Assembly (NCBI GenBank): GCA_003021725.1
Contig: PXRA01000037.1
Span: 1 to 50,695 of the forward strand
Direction of reading: 5' to 3'
Source: Halobacteriales archaeon QH_8_64_26
Lineage (GTDB): Archaea > Halobacteriota > Halobacteria > Halobacteriales > Halococcaceae
DNA: 50,695 nucleotides
Positions 1 to 8,431 of this stretch are shown here, piece after piece (within the stretch, counting starts at the first letter, position 1; the number at the start of each line of letters is the position of its first letter). Below the pieces are notes generated by a model, which was given only the letters and a program-made list of their open reading frames with translations, was not told the origin of the DNA and searched no databases. The translations under genes were made by a program, and so were the position numbers.

Positions 1-155
1 AAACACTCCAGCACGGCGGCTGTTTCCCGTAACGACAGCCCCGTCGAGTGCAGACGCACCGCGAGCGCCCTCAGAGCGCTCGCGGTGCGTTCGTTCTCCC
101 AACAGTCAATAGAATCGACCGTCAACGACTCCGTGAGTAGTTTCTGGAGCTGCAT
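1..155 (-). CDS. Transposase N-terminus, cut by window edge (probably IS6-type)
   Basis: On the minus strand an open frame starts at the ATG at 155 and runs off the window at base 1, giving about 51 residues. It begins MQLQKLLTES and includes SIDCWENERT and STGLSLRETAAVLE. From memory, this arrangement of a short leader, a WENERT box and a helix-turn-helix of the GLSLRETA type resembles haloarchaeal IS6-type DDE transposases, which continue with the catalytic domain lying outside this window. The DDE residues cannot be seen, so activity and exact family cannot be judged. The AT-rich gene that follows fits an accessory region. The terminal repeat of the element may lie around 155-180, but its partner is not in the window. 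Confidence 0.55.
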   Translation of the reverse strand, partial: MQLQKLLTESLTVDSIDCWENERTASALRALAVRLHSTGLSLRETAAVLEC

Positions 156-177
156 AGACACCAATTCTAGGAACTGC

Positions 178-630
178 TCACTTCTCAACTAGACAGTGCC
201 AGTAGATGAAAAATGAAATCCCGGCAACTAAAACCAGCAAGAGTGGTATGTTGCTAAACAGACTAAGCCAACCAACTTGCGGGTCATCCTGATAATACGC
301 TGGATTATTTTTCAAACCGAGATTAGATATCGCCCATCGTAGCTCCCCTCGGAAGTTTTCTTTTGAAGACTTGGTAATAGATTGTACATACAACGACGAA
401 CGCGGAGACCAAACTATTCCATCAGCCACAGCAAGCAAATAGAAAATAACGGGGTGAGCAACTGAGAGAACATAAACAGCCACGATTAGTAGTACTATTG
501 GACCAACTATAGAGACAATCGTATCTAGATTGTCTTCTATCATAGTATATACAATACCTAGTATAAAGAGCATACACAGGATGAACACCCCTATCAGCAA
601 CAACCGAAACTTGTTATCAAACGTTCTCAT
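178..630 (-). CDS. AT-rich membrane protein, function unknown
   Basis: A 150-residue protein I do not recognise. It has two hydrophobic helices near the N-terminus (about residues 10-30 and 36-66), a polar middle containing SSKENFRGELRW, and a third helix near the C-terminus (about 126-146). The topology suggests a small integral membrane protein with a soluble loop of about 60 residues. The gene is much richer in A and T than the neighbours from 743 onwards, and its protein is less acidic. It lies directly beside the insertion-sequence end, with its stop codon only about 20 nt away. Together this points to recent acquisition. An effector or membrane partner of a mobile element is possible, but nothing in the sequence shows it. 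Confidence 0.6.
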   Translation of the reverse strand: MRTFDNKFRLLLIGVFILCMLFILGIVYTMIEDNLDTIVSIVGPIVLLIVAVYVLSVAHPVIFYLLAVADGIVWSPRSSLYVQSITKSSKENFRGELRWAISNLGLKNNPAYYQDDPQVGWLSLFSNIPLLLVLVAGISFFIYWHCLVEK

Positions 631-742
631 TTGTCATATAATTGTGCAAGTGAACATCATTTTATTTACTACAGCGATATAGGCTCTTAGCCGAATTCAT
701 TTCCTGCCAGCTTTCCCAGGTATTCAGGCTCTGTTCATTAAC

Positions 743-1885
743 TTATGCCTCTATGAATGCCTCGATCCGGTCGAGCGCCTCGCGAAGGTCGGCCAGCCCG
801 GTCGCATACGAGACCCGGAGGTGACCCGCCCCACCCTCGCCGAAGACGTCACCCGGGACCGCCGCGACGCCCGCCTCCTCCAGCAGGGCCTCGGCGAAGG
901 CTTCGCTGTCGCCGCCCGGCACCTCGGGAAAGACGTAGAAGGCCCCGGTCGCCTCGAAGCACTCAATGCCCATCTCCGCAAAGCGGGCGAGGACGAACCG
1001 GCGGCGGCGGTCGTACTGGGTGCGCATCTCCTGGACGTCTTCCTCACAATCACTGAGCGCATCGATCGCGGCGTGCTGGGCGGTGGTCGGCGCGGAGAGC
1101 ATGGCGTACTGGTGTACTCGGGTCATCGCCGCGCTCGCTTTCGGAGGGGCGAGTGCATACCCCAGGCGCAGGCCGGTCATGGCATAGGCCTTTGAGAAGC
1201 CATTGACGACGATCGTCCGCTCGCGCATGCCGGGCAGGGTCGCGATCGAGGCGTGTTCGTGATCGTAGGTCAGATCGGCGTAGATCTCGTCGGAGATCAC
1301 CGCCAGATCGTGCTCGCGGCAGAACTCGGCGATCGGCTCCAGTTCACTCTCGCTCATCGTCGCGCCGGTCGGGTTGTTCGGGTAACAGAGCACCAGCACT
1401 GCCGCGTCGGCCGCGCCGCTCGCCTCCAAGGCTTCGCGCGTGAGGGTGAAGTCCTCCGCCGCCCGGGTCGGTACGGGAAGGACCTCGCCGCCGGCGAAGA
1501 TCGCTCCTGGCGGGTAACAGACATACGAAGGTTGGGAAATCGCGACCCGGTCGCCGGGATCGACCAGCGCGCGGAAGGCGAGATCGAGCGCCTCGCTCGC
1601 GCCTGCGGTCACGAGGATTTCGTTCTCCGAGTCGTAGTGCAGATCGCGTTGCTCCCGCTCTCGGCGGGCGATGGCTGTCCGGAGTTCCGGCAGTCCTCGG
1701 TTCGAGGTGTAGGAGGTCCGGCCGCGTTCGAGCGAGGCGATCGCCGCCTCGCGGGCGCTCCAGGGCGTCGCGAAGTCCGGTTCGCCCACACCCAGGGAAA
1801 TGACGTCCTCGGCTTCGGTGGCGAGCTCGAAAAACCGCCGGATCCCAGAGGGCGGGACCCGTTCGACCCGATCGGCGATCTTCAT
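743..1885 (-). CDS. PLP-dependent aminotransferase, class I/II
   Basis: A 380-residue fold-type I aminotransferase of the aspartate/aromatic group. It should move an amino group between an amino acid and a 2-oxo acid using pyridoxal phosphate in the cytoplasm. Visible marks are the substrate-side GEPDF at about 35-39, NPTG at about 171-174, D199 with Y202 in SDEIYAD for the cofactor ring, and the Schiff-base lysine at about 232 in SKAYAMTGLRLGY. Length and motif order are normal, so it should be active. The donor specificity cannot be read from sequence. An Lrp/AsnC regulator lies about 150 bp upstream on the same strand, a common pairing that suggests amino-acid-responsive control. Confidence 0.93.
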   Translation of the reverse strand: MKIADRVERVPPSGIRRFFELATEAEDVISLGVGEPDFATPWSAREAAIASLERGRTSYTSNRGLPELRTAIARREREQRDLHYDSENEILVTAGASEALDLAFRALVDPGDRVAISQPSYVCYPPGAIFAGGEVLPVPTRAAEDFTLTREALEASGAADAAVLVLCYPNNPTGATMSESELEPIAEFCREHDLAVISDEIYADLTYDHEHASIATLPGMRERTIVVNGFSKAYAMTGLRLGYALAPPKASAAMTRVHQYAMLSAPTTAQHAAIDALSDCEEDVQEMRTQYDRRRRFVLARFAEMGIECFEATGAFYVFPEVPGGDSEAFAEALLEEAGVAAVPGDVFGEGGAGHLRVSYATGLADLREALDRIEAFIEA

Positions 1886-2039
1886 TCGCTACCCTCGCGC
1901 CGGTCCCGGTAGGATCGCTGCCCTCGGTGGGGATGGTCGGAACGATCGGCTCGCTTCCTCCGGCTCTCGATGACCGGGCGACCACCGGGACTAGAGCCGG
2001 GACCGAAGCGCGAAACGGGCACCGGCCTGCGCGGCACGG

Positions 2040-2540
2040 TCATGGCGAGACCGATAGGCGATCGTCGTCGCTGCCCTCGCCCATCTCGATGCCTCGATCC
2101 TTGTAGGTGTCCATGACGTAGTGGGTTACCGTCTGGGTGATCTCGGGCAAGCGCGCGACCTTCTCGCTGACGAACCGAGAGACTCGGTCCATCGAGTCGG
2201 CTTCGACGTCGAGCGCGAAGTCGTAATCCCCGCTCACCAGCCGGAGGGACTGGACTTCGCTGAAGCCCGCCAGCCGCCGGGCGATGTCCTCGTAGCCCGT
2301 CTCGCGATCGAGCGTGACATTGAGTTCGACGCGAGCCTGCACCCGTTCGGCCCCGACCCGGTTGGGATCGACGATCGCCTGATAGCCCCGGATCGTCCCC
2401 GAATCCTCTAACTCCTCGATCGCCGCTTCGACGTCCTCCTCGTCGAGGTCGGTAAAGCGCGCGAGGTCCGTGGTGGAGTACCGGGCGTTCTCGCTCAGTA
2501 GTTCGAGTACCTCCTCGCGAGCCCGCTCGTTCGCTGGCAT
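2040..2540 (-). CDS. Lrp/AsnC family transcriptional regulator
   Basis: A 166-residue regulator starting at the ATG at 2540 (MPANERAREEV). The open frame extends some 200 codons further upstream, but that part is antisense to the acetyltransferase gene and has no regulator homology, so it is rejected. Residues 1-55 form a winged helix-turn-helix (TTDLARFTDLDEEDVEAAI). Residues about 65-150 match the ligand-binding RAM domain that makes dimers and octamers and senses amino acids (ARVELNVTLDRE, SLRLVSGDYDFAL). The tail GEGSDDDRLSVSP is acidic and not part of the fold. It lies upstream of the aminotransferase on the same strand and may control that gene and itself. Confidence 0.92.
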   Translation of the reverse strand: MPANERAREEVLELLSENARYSTTDLARFTDLDEEDVEAAIEELEDSGTIRGYQAIVDPNRVGAERVQARVELNVTLDRETGYEDIARRLAGFSEVQSLRLVSGDYDFALDVEADSMDRVSRFVSEKVARLPEITQTVTHYVMDTYKDRGIEMGEGSDDDRLSVSP

Positions 2541-2687
2541 ACCCGAGACACACAGGGGATCGAGCAAAAGCGTTTCCAACCCCGCTACCGCGCCGCGATT
2601 TCGACTATCCGATCCGCTGGCGACGGACCGGACCCCCATGGAGCAGACGATCGCCAGGGCGATTACGGGTAAGGTACTCTCCCGACC

Positions 2688-3209
2688 ATGCACGTCAGGG
2701 CCTACGAGCCGGCAGACGGGCCGGCGCTGTGGGAACTCAAGGAACGATTCGAACGCGAACTGGGCGCGCTCGGCGGCGAGGAAAAGGGCACGAGCTACGA
2801 CGGGAAACTCACCGCGGAGTACCGAGAGCGATACGTCGCGTGGGTCGATCGATGCGTCGAGCGCGACCCCGGCTGTGTCATGCTCGCCGAAAGCGAGGAC
2901 GAACCCGATGAGGCCAACGCCGAGAACGAGTCGGCCCCGTCGCTCGCCGGCTACGCCTTCGTACTCCCCGGGGACCTCTCGCTTATCTGGGACGCCGCCG
3001 TCCTCGACGAACTCTACGTGCGCGAAGAGGATCGAGGAGAGGAGGTCGCCGATACGCTTCTCGAAGGCGCGCTCGATCACGCCCGCAGGCAGGACTTGCC
3101 TCTCGATCGGATCGTCCTCGACGTCGACGGCGGGAACGAGCGTGCGGGGGCGTTCTACCAACGTCACGGCTTCTCGAACTGGGGCGAGATGGTAGCGCGA
3201 GAACTCTGA
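2688..3209 (+). CDS. GNAT family N-acetyltransferase
   Basis: A 173-residue acetyl-CoA-dependent N-acetyltransferase. The N-terminus MHVRAYEPADGPALWEL is the usual first strand and helix of the fold. The core lies at about 100-165: strand VLDELYVREEDRG, then EEVADTLLEGAL at the acetyl-CoA pyrophosphate loop and helix, then GGNERAGAFYQRHGF, the typical C-terminal helix and strand. The pyrophosphate loop reads REEDRGEEVA instead of the canonical RGxGxG/A pattern, so cofactor binding may be slightly unusual. The substrate is unknown. The gene is transcribed divergently from the Lrp regulator and has its own promoter region at 2541-2687. Confidence 0.88.
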   Translation: MHVRAYEPADGPALWELKERFERELGALGGEEKGTSYDGKLTAEYRERYVAWVDRCVERDPGCVMLAESEDEPDEANAENESAPSLAGYAFVLPGDLSLIWDAAVLDELYVREEDRGEEVADTLLEGALDHARRQDLPLDRIVLDVDGGNERAGAFYQRHGFSNWGEMVAREL

Positions 3210-3251
3210 GGCGGGTCGAGAGCGGTCGGTAGGAGAAAAGACGGGGCGTGG

Positions 3252-3452
3252 CTACGACGGCTCGGCGATGGCTTCGCGGTACTCGGCCTGGCTGACGGTA
3301 TAGCGGACCTCGTCGACGACGGTACCGTCCCGATAGACGATGTCGTTTCGGAACAAGCCCTCCCGGCGGCCGCCGTGGTGCTCGATGTGTTTCTCGATCG
3401 CTCGAATCGAGAACCGTCGCCCGGCGACGCTTGCGTTCCGCGGGAGCGGCAC
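3252..3452 (-). CDS. Small hypothetical protein (66 aa)
   Basis: A 66-residue frame with strong G/C third positions and few rare codons, starting at a GTG at 3452. It contains GRRFSIRAIEKHIEHHGG, then FRNDIVYRDGTVVDEVRYTV, and ends in an acidic-polar tail. There is no signal peptide, membrane segment or metal site. I do not recognise the family. Its stop lies about 40 nt after the end of the convergent acetyltransferase gene, and its start lies close to the toxin-antitoxin remnant on the opposite strand. An in-frame stop just upstream limits the N-terminus to at most a few extra residues. Confidence rests only on codon usage and position. Confidence 0.5.
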   Translation of the reverse strand: MPLPRNASVAGRRFSIRAIEKHIEHHGGRREGLFRNDIVYRDGTVVDEVRYTVSQAEYREAIAEPS

Positions 3453-3464
3453 TACTCGCGAGGG

Positions 3465-3851
3465 ATGTCACGACCGGTCCGCTTCGCGGAGCGACGCTTC
3501 CGGTGCTCGGCGAGTCCGTTACGATTAGGTCGTATCGAAACGTGGGGGCTCGTAACGATCAAGACGGTCACGACTCGCATTCCCGAAGACGACGAAACGG
3601 CCCTTTCCGAACTCGAAGCGGAGATGAGTACTGACCGGTCGGAGGTCCTTCGCCGTCTCATCAGGGAGGGATTGGAGGACTGGCGCAAGGAGAAGGCGCT
3701 CGAAAAGCTGCGGAACCACGAACTGACCCTGCGGAAAGCCGCCGAACTCGCGGGCGTGAGTTACGTCGAGATGCTCACGCTCGCCAGCGAGGAGGGCATC
3801 GACGTCGGCTACACGACCGACGACCTCGAACGCGATCTCGATCGGGTCTGA
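3465..3851 (+). CDS. UPF0175-type antitoxin, start codon doubtful
   Basis: The conserved part (about 100 residues from 3552) reads TIKTVTTRIPEDD, then EMSTDRSEVLRRLIREGL, then LRKAAELAGVSYVEMLTLA and GYTTDDLERDL. This is a UPF0175 protein with a ribbon-helix-helix-like N-terminus, normally the antitoxin of a PIN-domain toxin. Where homologues would start, just before TIKTV, the codon is GTA, which is not a start codon. The nearest in-frame ATG is at 3465 and adds about 29 residues (SRPVRFAERRF...) that do not look like the family. The original start may therefore be lost. The gene ends in a one-base overlap with the PIN gene (TGATGG), which indicates translational coupling. Confidence 0.75.
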   Translation: MSRPVRFAERRFRCSASPLRLGRIETWGLVTIKTVTTRIPEDDETALSELEAEMSTDRSEVLRRLIREGLEDWRKEKALEKLRNHELTLRKAAELAGVSYVEMLTLASEEGIDVGYTTDDLERDLDRV

Positions 3852-4339
3852 TGGCCGTCGTCGACTCCTCGGCACTGATCCCGCTCGCCCGGGTCGGTCG
3901 TCTCGACTTGATTCCGGCCGTCTTCGAGACGATAGCGACCACCGAAGCGGTGGCGCGAGAGGTCGTCGTCGAAGGAAAACCCGGCGCTGCCGCGCTCGAG
4001 GAGTTCCTCGGCGGTGTAGCGACACACGAGTCCCCGGCTTCGGCCGAGGAGACCGCAGCGCTCGAAGGGATCACTGTAGCGGATGCGTCCGTCGTTCTGC
4101 TGGCCGACGAGCGAGGCGAACGGCTGCTCGCCAATGACAAGGGCCTCACAACGGTGGCGCGAAGCCACGACGTCGAGCCCTAGTGGGTAACGACGCTGCT
4201 CTTACGATGTGCGAAGGCCGGAGTACTAGACGGCGACGAAGCGAAAGACGTCCTCTACGATCTCGTCGATTCGGGAACGAACCTCGATCCGCAGGTGTAC
4301 ACGCAGGTCCAGCGAAAACTCGAGGGAATCGGAGAGTAA
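3851..4339 (+). pseudogene. PIN-domain toxin broken by an in-frame TAG
   Basis: The reading frame starts at 3851 with VVDSSALIPLARVGRLDLIP, the first acidic residue of a PIN nuclease, and includes a second acidic cluster (EGITVADASVVLLADERG) and LLANDKGLTTVAR. A TAG at 4181-4183 ends it after 110 residues. The same frame then continues for 51 more codons to a TAA at 4337 and encodes clear family sequence: WVTTLLLRCAKAG, AKDVLYDLVDSG, YTQVQRKLEGIGE. The intact gene would encode about 162 residues, the normal length for this PIN group. A single base change therefore removes the C-terminal third of the fold. The product is probably inactive, unless the truncated form still works or the stop is read through. 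Confidence 0.85.
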
Positions 4340-4403
4340 GTCGGGAACCGAATCACGAAGCGGTCACCGAACTGCTCCGCAACCACTAAACGCAGTTCGG
4401 ATC

Positions 4404-4410
4404 AAGGAGG
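4404..4410 (+). promoter_or_regulatory. Strong Shine-Dalgarno site of rfcL
   Basis: AAGGAGG lies four bases before the ATG at 4415. It matches the anti-SD end of archaeal 16S rRNA fully, which is notable in a window where many genes appear leaderless. It fixes the rfcL start and implies a leader transcript. Confidence 0.8.
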
Positions 4411-4414
4411 AACA

Positions 4415-5980
4415 ATGGCAGACTGGACGGAGACGTACCGCCCGGAGACGCTCGCGGAGGTCCGGGGCAACGATAAGGCCTGCAACCAGTTGCGCGAGTG
4501 GGCCGATTCCTGGAACTCCCATCAGGAGGCCGTTGTCCTCCATGGGAGCCCCGGCATCGGGAAGACCTCCGCGGCCCACGCCTTGGCGACGGACCTGGGC
4601 TGGGACACCATCGAACTCAACGCCTCCGATCAGCGCACCGCGAGCGTCGTCGAGCGGGTGGCCGGCGAAGCCGCTAAGAGCGGGACGCTCACCGCAGGGG
4701 GTAGCGGGCGACGGCTGGTTATCTTGGACGAGGCCGACAACCTCCATGGCAACGTCGATCGGGGCGGCCCGGGGGCGATCACGAGCCTGGTCAAAGACGC
4801 CGGCCAGCCGGTCATCCTGATCGCGAACGACTTCTACGAGATGTCCCGGTCGCTCCGCGATGCCTGTGAGGACATCGAGTTCCGGGACGTCGCGGCACGC
4901 TCGATTCTGCCCGTACTACGGGACATCTGCCGGCGCGAAGGCGTCGAGTTCGAGGGCGAAGCGCTACAGCGCCTCGCAGAACGGAACGACGGCGATCTGC
5001 GGGGAGCAGTGAACGATCTTCAGGCGATCGCCGAGCGCACCGACATCCTCGCCGTCGAGGACGTCGTCACCGGCGAGCGCGACAGCAAGCGCGGGATCTT
5101 CGACTTTCTCGACGCGCTCATCAAGGACGAAGACGCCCAGGGGGCCCTCCGGGCGTCCTACGAGGTCGACGAGACGCCCGACGACCTGATCAACTGGATC
5201 GAGGACAACGTGCCCAAGGACTACGAGGGAGCCGAACTCGCCGACGCCTTCGAACACCTCTCGAACGCCGATCGCTGGCTCGGACGCGTGCGGGCGAGCC
5301 AGGAGTACAAGTACTGGCGGTATGCGGGCGACAACATGACCGCGGGGGTCGCGGCGTCGCGTCGCTCCCCCAAGGGCGGGTGGACCCGCTATGGCCCGCC
5401 GAGTTACTGGTCGAAGCTCGGGCGCTCGCGGAGCACACGGGATCGTCGAGACGGCATCGCCCGGAAGATCGCCGCGGGTAGCGGCCTCAGCATGGGCACC
5501 GCCCGCAGGTCGGTCCTACCGTACCTCTCGGCAATGACCCACCACTGCAAGCCCCGCGAACTGACCGTCGAGATGGCCGTCCGGTACGATCTGGACGAAA
5601 AGGACCTCTCTTTCGTCACCGGCAGCGGTGGGAGCACGAACAAAGTCGAATCGATCGTCGCCGACGCCCGGGAGCGCCGCGAGGAAGGCGCGGTAGCACA
5701 CTCCGGCGGAGCCTTCGAGGAAGCGACGCGCAACGGCGAGAACCCAGGAGACGGGCCGGACGACGGCGGCACGGAAGGAGACGACACCGGGAACGAGGCG
5801 ACCGGCGAGGAACCCGCGACCGATGGAGCCGAGGTCGAACTCGCGAACGGTGGCGGATCGGCCATCGAAACGGGAGCGGACGCGGGCGACGGGAAAAACG
5901 TGGATGAAGGGGACGACAGTGGCGAGGAAAGCGGGGATGTAGCCGAGGACTCCCAATCGGGGTTGAGCGACTTCTACTGA
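4415..5980 (+). CDS. rfcL: Replication factor C large subunit
   Basis: A 521-residue clamp-loader large subunit that works with RFC small subunits to place PCNA on primed DNA. The AAA+ module has Walker A GSPGIGKT at 44-51 and Walker B VILDEAD at 102-108, followed by sensor and lid regions and the RFC C-terminal collar (about 240-400). After about residue 410 comes a long, low-complexity acidic tail rich in E, D, G and T, typical of haloarchaeal versions. The last eight residues, QSGLSDFY, fit a PCNA-interacting PIP box (Q-x-x-L-x-x-F-Y). All catalytic motifs are present. The start is set by a perfect ribosome binding site. It stands alone downstream of the toxin-antitoxin remnant. Confidence 0.97.
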   Translation: MADWTETYRPETLAEVRGNDKACNQLREWADSWNSHQEAVVLHGSPGIGKTSAAHALATDLGWDTIELNASDQRTASVVERVAGEAAKSGTLTAGGSGRRLVILDEADNLHGNVDRGGPGAITSLVKDAGQPVILIANDFYEMSRSLRDACEDIEFRDVAARSILPVLRDICRREGVEFEGEALQRLAERNDGDLRGAVNDLQAIAERTDILAVEDVVTGERDSKRGIFDFLDALIKDEDAQGALRASYEVDETPDDLINWIEDNVPKDYEGAELADAFEHLSNADRWLGRVRASQEYKYWRYAGDNMTAGVAASRRSPKGGWTRYGPPSYWSKLGRSRSTRDRRDGIARKIAAGSGLSMGTARRSVLPYLSAMTHHCKPRELTVEMAVRYDLDEKDLSFVTGSGGSTNKVESIVADARERREEGAVAHSGGAFEEATRNGENPGDGPDDGGTEGDDTGNEATGEEPATDGAEVELANGGGSAIETGADAGDGKNVDEGDDSGEESGDVAEDSQSGLSDFY

Positions 5981-6304
5981 TCGCCGGAGCGCCGTCGGCT
6001 CTCCGATGAGCGGTCGAGAGGTAGAACCCGAGAGGAAGCCGGCCGTTCTTGGGGAGCGAACGGGAGCTCCGAGCATCCGCGCCGCGGCCTTCGAGGAATA
6101 GGGCGAGCCGCTCGTGATCGAGTCCATCGATGGTTTCCGAGCTAGGTCGCGAGCGCCTTCGGTGCGAACGTTCTCGCCATCGATATCGAGGGTCGAAACT
6201 CGGGCGCGCGACCGACCGAGCGCGACGCTACGGGCGGCCCGATTCCGTGTGAGACCTCGTCTATAACGAATCTAAATTGGCTGTTCGGGAGTTTTCTTTC
6301 GATA
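5981..6304. other. Intergenic stretch without a gene
   Basis: About 320 bases between rfcL and the promoter of the small gene at 6337. Short frames exist on both strands, but none has family features or clean codon bias. The last 60 bases are AT-richer (TCTAAATTGG, TTTTCTTTCG) and run into the TATA-like site below. Confidence 0.6.
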
Positions 6305-6312
6305 TTCTTAAA
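6305..6312 (+). promoter_or_regulatory. TATA-like box for the 70-aa gene
   Basis: TTCTTAAAAC lies about 27-30 bases before the ATG at 6337. This is the spacing expected for a leaderless haloarchaeal transcript that begins at or next to its start codon. Confidence 0.45.
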
Positions 6313-6336
6313 ACGGTCCAGTGCCCAGGGTCGAGT

Positions 6337-6549
6337 ATGGAAGGAACACGAGAACGCAGTGCCGACAGAACTACTCGAACCGAACGATCCGACGTCGGGT
6401 TCTACCTGCCCGGCACGCATCGCGCGTCGAACGAGCGCGGCCGTATTGAGCGGTTCCTGACACGTCTCTTCCGTCGCCGTGGCGTGCTTCCGGCCGATTT
6501 CCTGTTCGGGTCCGAGACGGACACCGATCGCCAACGGTTGGGCGACTAG
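6337..6549 (+). CDS. Small hypothetical protein (70 aa)
   Basis: A 70-residue frame beginning MEGTRERSADRTTR. Its middle, DVGFYLPGTHRASNERGRIE, is followed by an arginine-rich helix (RFLTRLFRRRG) and a short tail. I do not recognise it. Support comes from reasonable third-position bias after the first 15 codons and from a TATA-like box at the distance expected for a leaderless start. The in-frame upstream ATG at 6277 would place the TATA box inside the gene and is less likely. There is no signal or membrane helix. The basic composition is unusual for a haloarchaeal protein, so a chance frame is still possible. Confidence 0.35.
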   Translation: MEGTRERSADRTTRTERSDVGFYLPGTHRASNERGRIERFLTRLFRRRGVLPADFLFGSETDTDRQRLGD

Positions 6550-6783
6550 TTCGACGGTCCGGTTCCCCGAGACCACTCCCGCTACTACTCGTCCGAGTGA
6601 TCGATAGGAGCGCTCGGGATATCGACCCGGGTATCGGTTGCAGTTCACTACGAACCGTTTAGCTACGCGCGATGTCTGCTCCTCAGACCGATACGAGATC
6701 CCGAAGGCATCGCTGGAGCGACCGAACGCGAGTACGATCGAACGACCGAGTAGCTGCGAGCGACGTTTCCATTGGTGGCGATG

Positions 6784-7686
6784 CTATCGACCCTCGCTGG
6801 TTCCGAGCCCCGGAATGGCCACGCGATCTTCGAGACGGCTCATCAGGTTCGTCGCCGTGAGCACCAAGGCGAGATAGAAGAGTCCGGCGAGCGAGAACAG
6901 CGCTAAGTATCGAAAGTTCTCCGAGGCGATCGAGGAAGCGCGATTGAACAGTTCGGGAACGGTGATAAACGCCGCCAACGATGAGTACTTGATGAGATAG
7001 ACGAGTTCGTTCGTCCAGCCCGGGATCGCGTACCGAAGCGCCTGTGGGAGCACTACGTAACGAATGCCATCGACCTGTGAGAGCCCGATCGCGCGGGCGG
7101 CTTGTAGCTGGCCGGGATCGACGCTCTCGATCGCCCCCCTGAGGTACTCGGCCTGGTAGGCGGCGCTGTTGATAGTAAAACCGATCATCGCGATCCAGAC
7201 GGCCTGTTCGGGGATCACCCCGACGGTGCCGACACCCGGTAGCTCACGGATGAACGAGGAGAGCCCGAGCCCGTAGTACAGCACGAACAGCTGGGCGAGC
7301 AGCGGCGTCCCCCGAACGAGTTCGATGTAGCCGAGCGCGACCCACCGCGTCGCTCGACCGTAGACGCGGGCACCCGCTAAGACGATCGCGATCGGAAAGC
7401 CGAGCGCGATCCCGACGATCGTGAGTAGGACCGTCAGCCAGACGCCCGAGGCCAGTGCCGGCGCGAACTCCACCGCGAAAGCGAGCGCCGGGAAGAACTC
7501 GAACAGCGAGGGCGAGAGGAACGGCTGGCTCTGCGGGACGAACAGCCCCCCGAACCAATCGTTCAGCCATCGGAAAAGGAGCCAGCCCCAGAACAGCGCT
7601 CCAGCGAGGATTCCGAGCGCTTCGAGGGGGTCGTAGCGATTGCCGACATCGATCGATCCGGCGCTTCGCGAGTCGCTTTCAGCCAT
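6784..7686 (-). CDS. Amino-acid ABC transporter permease 1
   Basis: A 300-residue inner subunit of a polar amino-acid importer of the HisMQ/GlnP type. After a hydrophobic N-terminal helix (about 24-46) comes a region of five or so helices containing the cytoplasmic EAA-type loop near residues 195-215 (QLQAARAIGLSQVDGIRYVV), which docks on the ATPase. GTPLLAQLFVLYYGLG is the typical helix-2 sequence of this family. The gene is last in the set and overlaps the ATPase gene by eight bases, so it is co-transcribed and translationally coupled. It is longer than the partner permease because of its N-terminal extension. The two permeases probably form a heterodimer. Confidence 0.93.
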   Translation of the reverse strand: MAESDSRSAGSIDVGNRYDPLEALGILAGALFWGWLLFRWLNDWFGGLFVPQSQPFLSPSLFEFFPALAFAVEFAPALASGVWLTVLLTIVGIALGFPIAIVLAGARVYGRATRWVALGYIELVRGTPLLAQLFVLYYGLGLSSFIRELPGVGTVGVIPEQAVWIAMIGFTINSAAYQAEYLRGAIESVDPGQLQAARAIGLSQVDGIRYVVLPQALRYAIPGWTNELVYLIKYSSLAAFITVPELFNRASSIASENFRYLALFSLAGLFYLALVLTATNLMSRLEDRVAIPGLGTSEGR

Positions 7687-8431
7687 GCTGACCGGCCTCG
7701 AGATCGGTCAATCGGCGGAGGAAGGTCGCCGTCCGCTCGTGTTCGGGCGACTCGAACAACTGGGTCGGCGGGCCGCGTTCGAGTATCCGTCCTTCGTCGA
7801 GAAAGAGGAGATCGGTCGCGGCCTCGCGAGCGAAGCCCATCTCGTGAGTGACGACGAGCATCGTCATCCCGCCGTCGGCGAGTTCGCGCATCACTGCAAG
7901 CACTTCGCCGATCAGCTCGGGATCGAGCGCGCTCGTCGGCTCGTCGAACAACAGTAGCTTCGGGTCCATCGCGAGCGCGCGGGCGATCCCGACGCGCTGT
8001 TGTTGCCCGCCGGAGAGTTCCGCCGGGTAGGAATCGGCTTGGTCAGCGAGGCCGACCCGTTCGAGTTCCTCCCCTGCCCGATCCTCGGCCTCGCTCTTCG
8101 CGAAGCCGCGAACGCGACGCAACCCCAACGAGACGTTCTTCCGGGCGGTGAGGTGGGCAAAGAGGTTGAACGTCTGAAAGACCATCCCGACCTCCCGGCG
8201 GAGGTCGTCGTCATCCATCGCAGCGGTATCCTCCCCGTCTACGGTGATCGTCCCGTCGTCGGGCTCGCTCAAGCGGTTCACACAGCGCAGGAGCGTCGAT
8301 TTCCCCGACCCGCTCGGCCCCATAAGCACCTGGACGTCCTGACGGTCCATCTCGAAGTCGATCCCCCGGAGGACCTCTTCCTCGCCGAAGCTCTTTCGCA
8401 GGTCCCGGACCGAAAGCAACGGGTCGCTCAT
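7679..8431 (-). CDS. Amino-acid ABC transporter ATP-binding protein
   Basis: A 250-residue ATPase of the GlnQ/HisP type that powers uptake. Walker A GPSGSGKST lies at about 38-46, the Q-loop in VFQTFNLFAHLT at about 85-94, the ABC signature LSGGQQQR at about 139-146, Walker B LLLFDEPTSALD at about 159-170, and the switch histidine in VVTHEMGFA. All catalytic residues are intact. It overlaps the next permease by eight bases and the previous one by four, which indicates a single operon read leftwards from the binding-protein gene at 9972. Confidence 0.96.
   Translation of the reverse strand: MSDPLLSVRDLRKSFGEEEVLRGIDFEMDRQDVQVLMGPSGSGKSTLLRCVNRLSEPDDGTITVDGEDTAAMDDDDLRREVGMVFQTFNLFAHLTARKNVSLGLRRVRGFAKSEAEDRAGEELERVGLADQADSYPAELSGGQQQRVGIARALAMDPKLLLFDEPTSALDPELIGEVLAVMRELADGGMTMLVVTHEMGFAREAATDLLFLDEGRILERGPPTQLFESPEHERTATFLRRLTDLEAGQHG

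Noticed and set aside
2541-3167. N-terminal extension of the Lrp frame by about 209 codons
   Set aside because: It is antisense to the acetyltransferase gene, lacks family features, and a normal Lrp start lies at 2540.
4181-4183. TAG in the PIN gene as a pyrrolysine or readthrough site
   Set aside because: I know of no pyrrolysine system in Halobacteria and no stem-loop is evident after the codon. A nonsense mutation is simpler.
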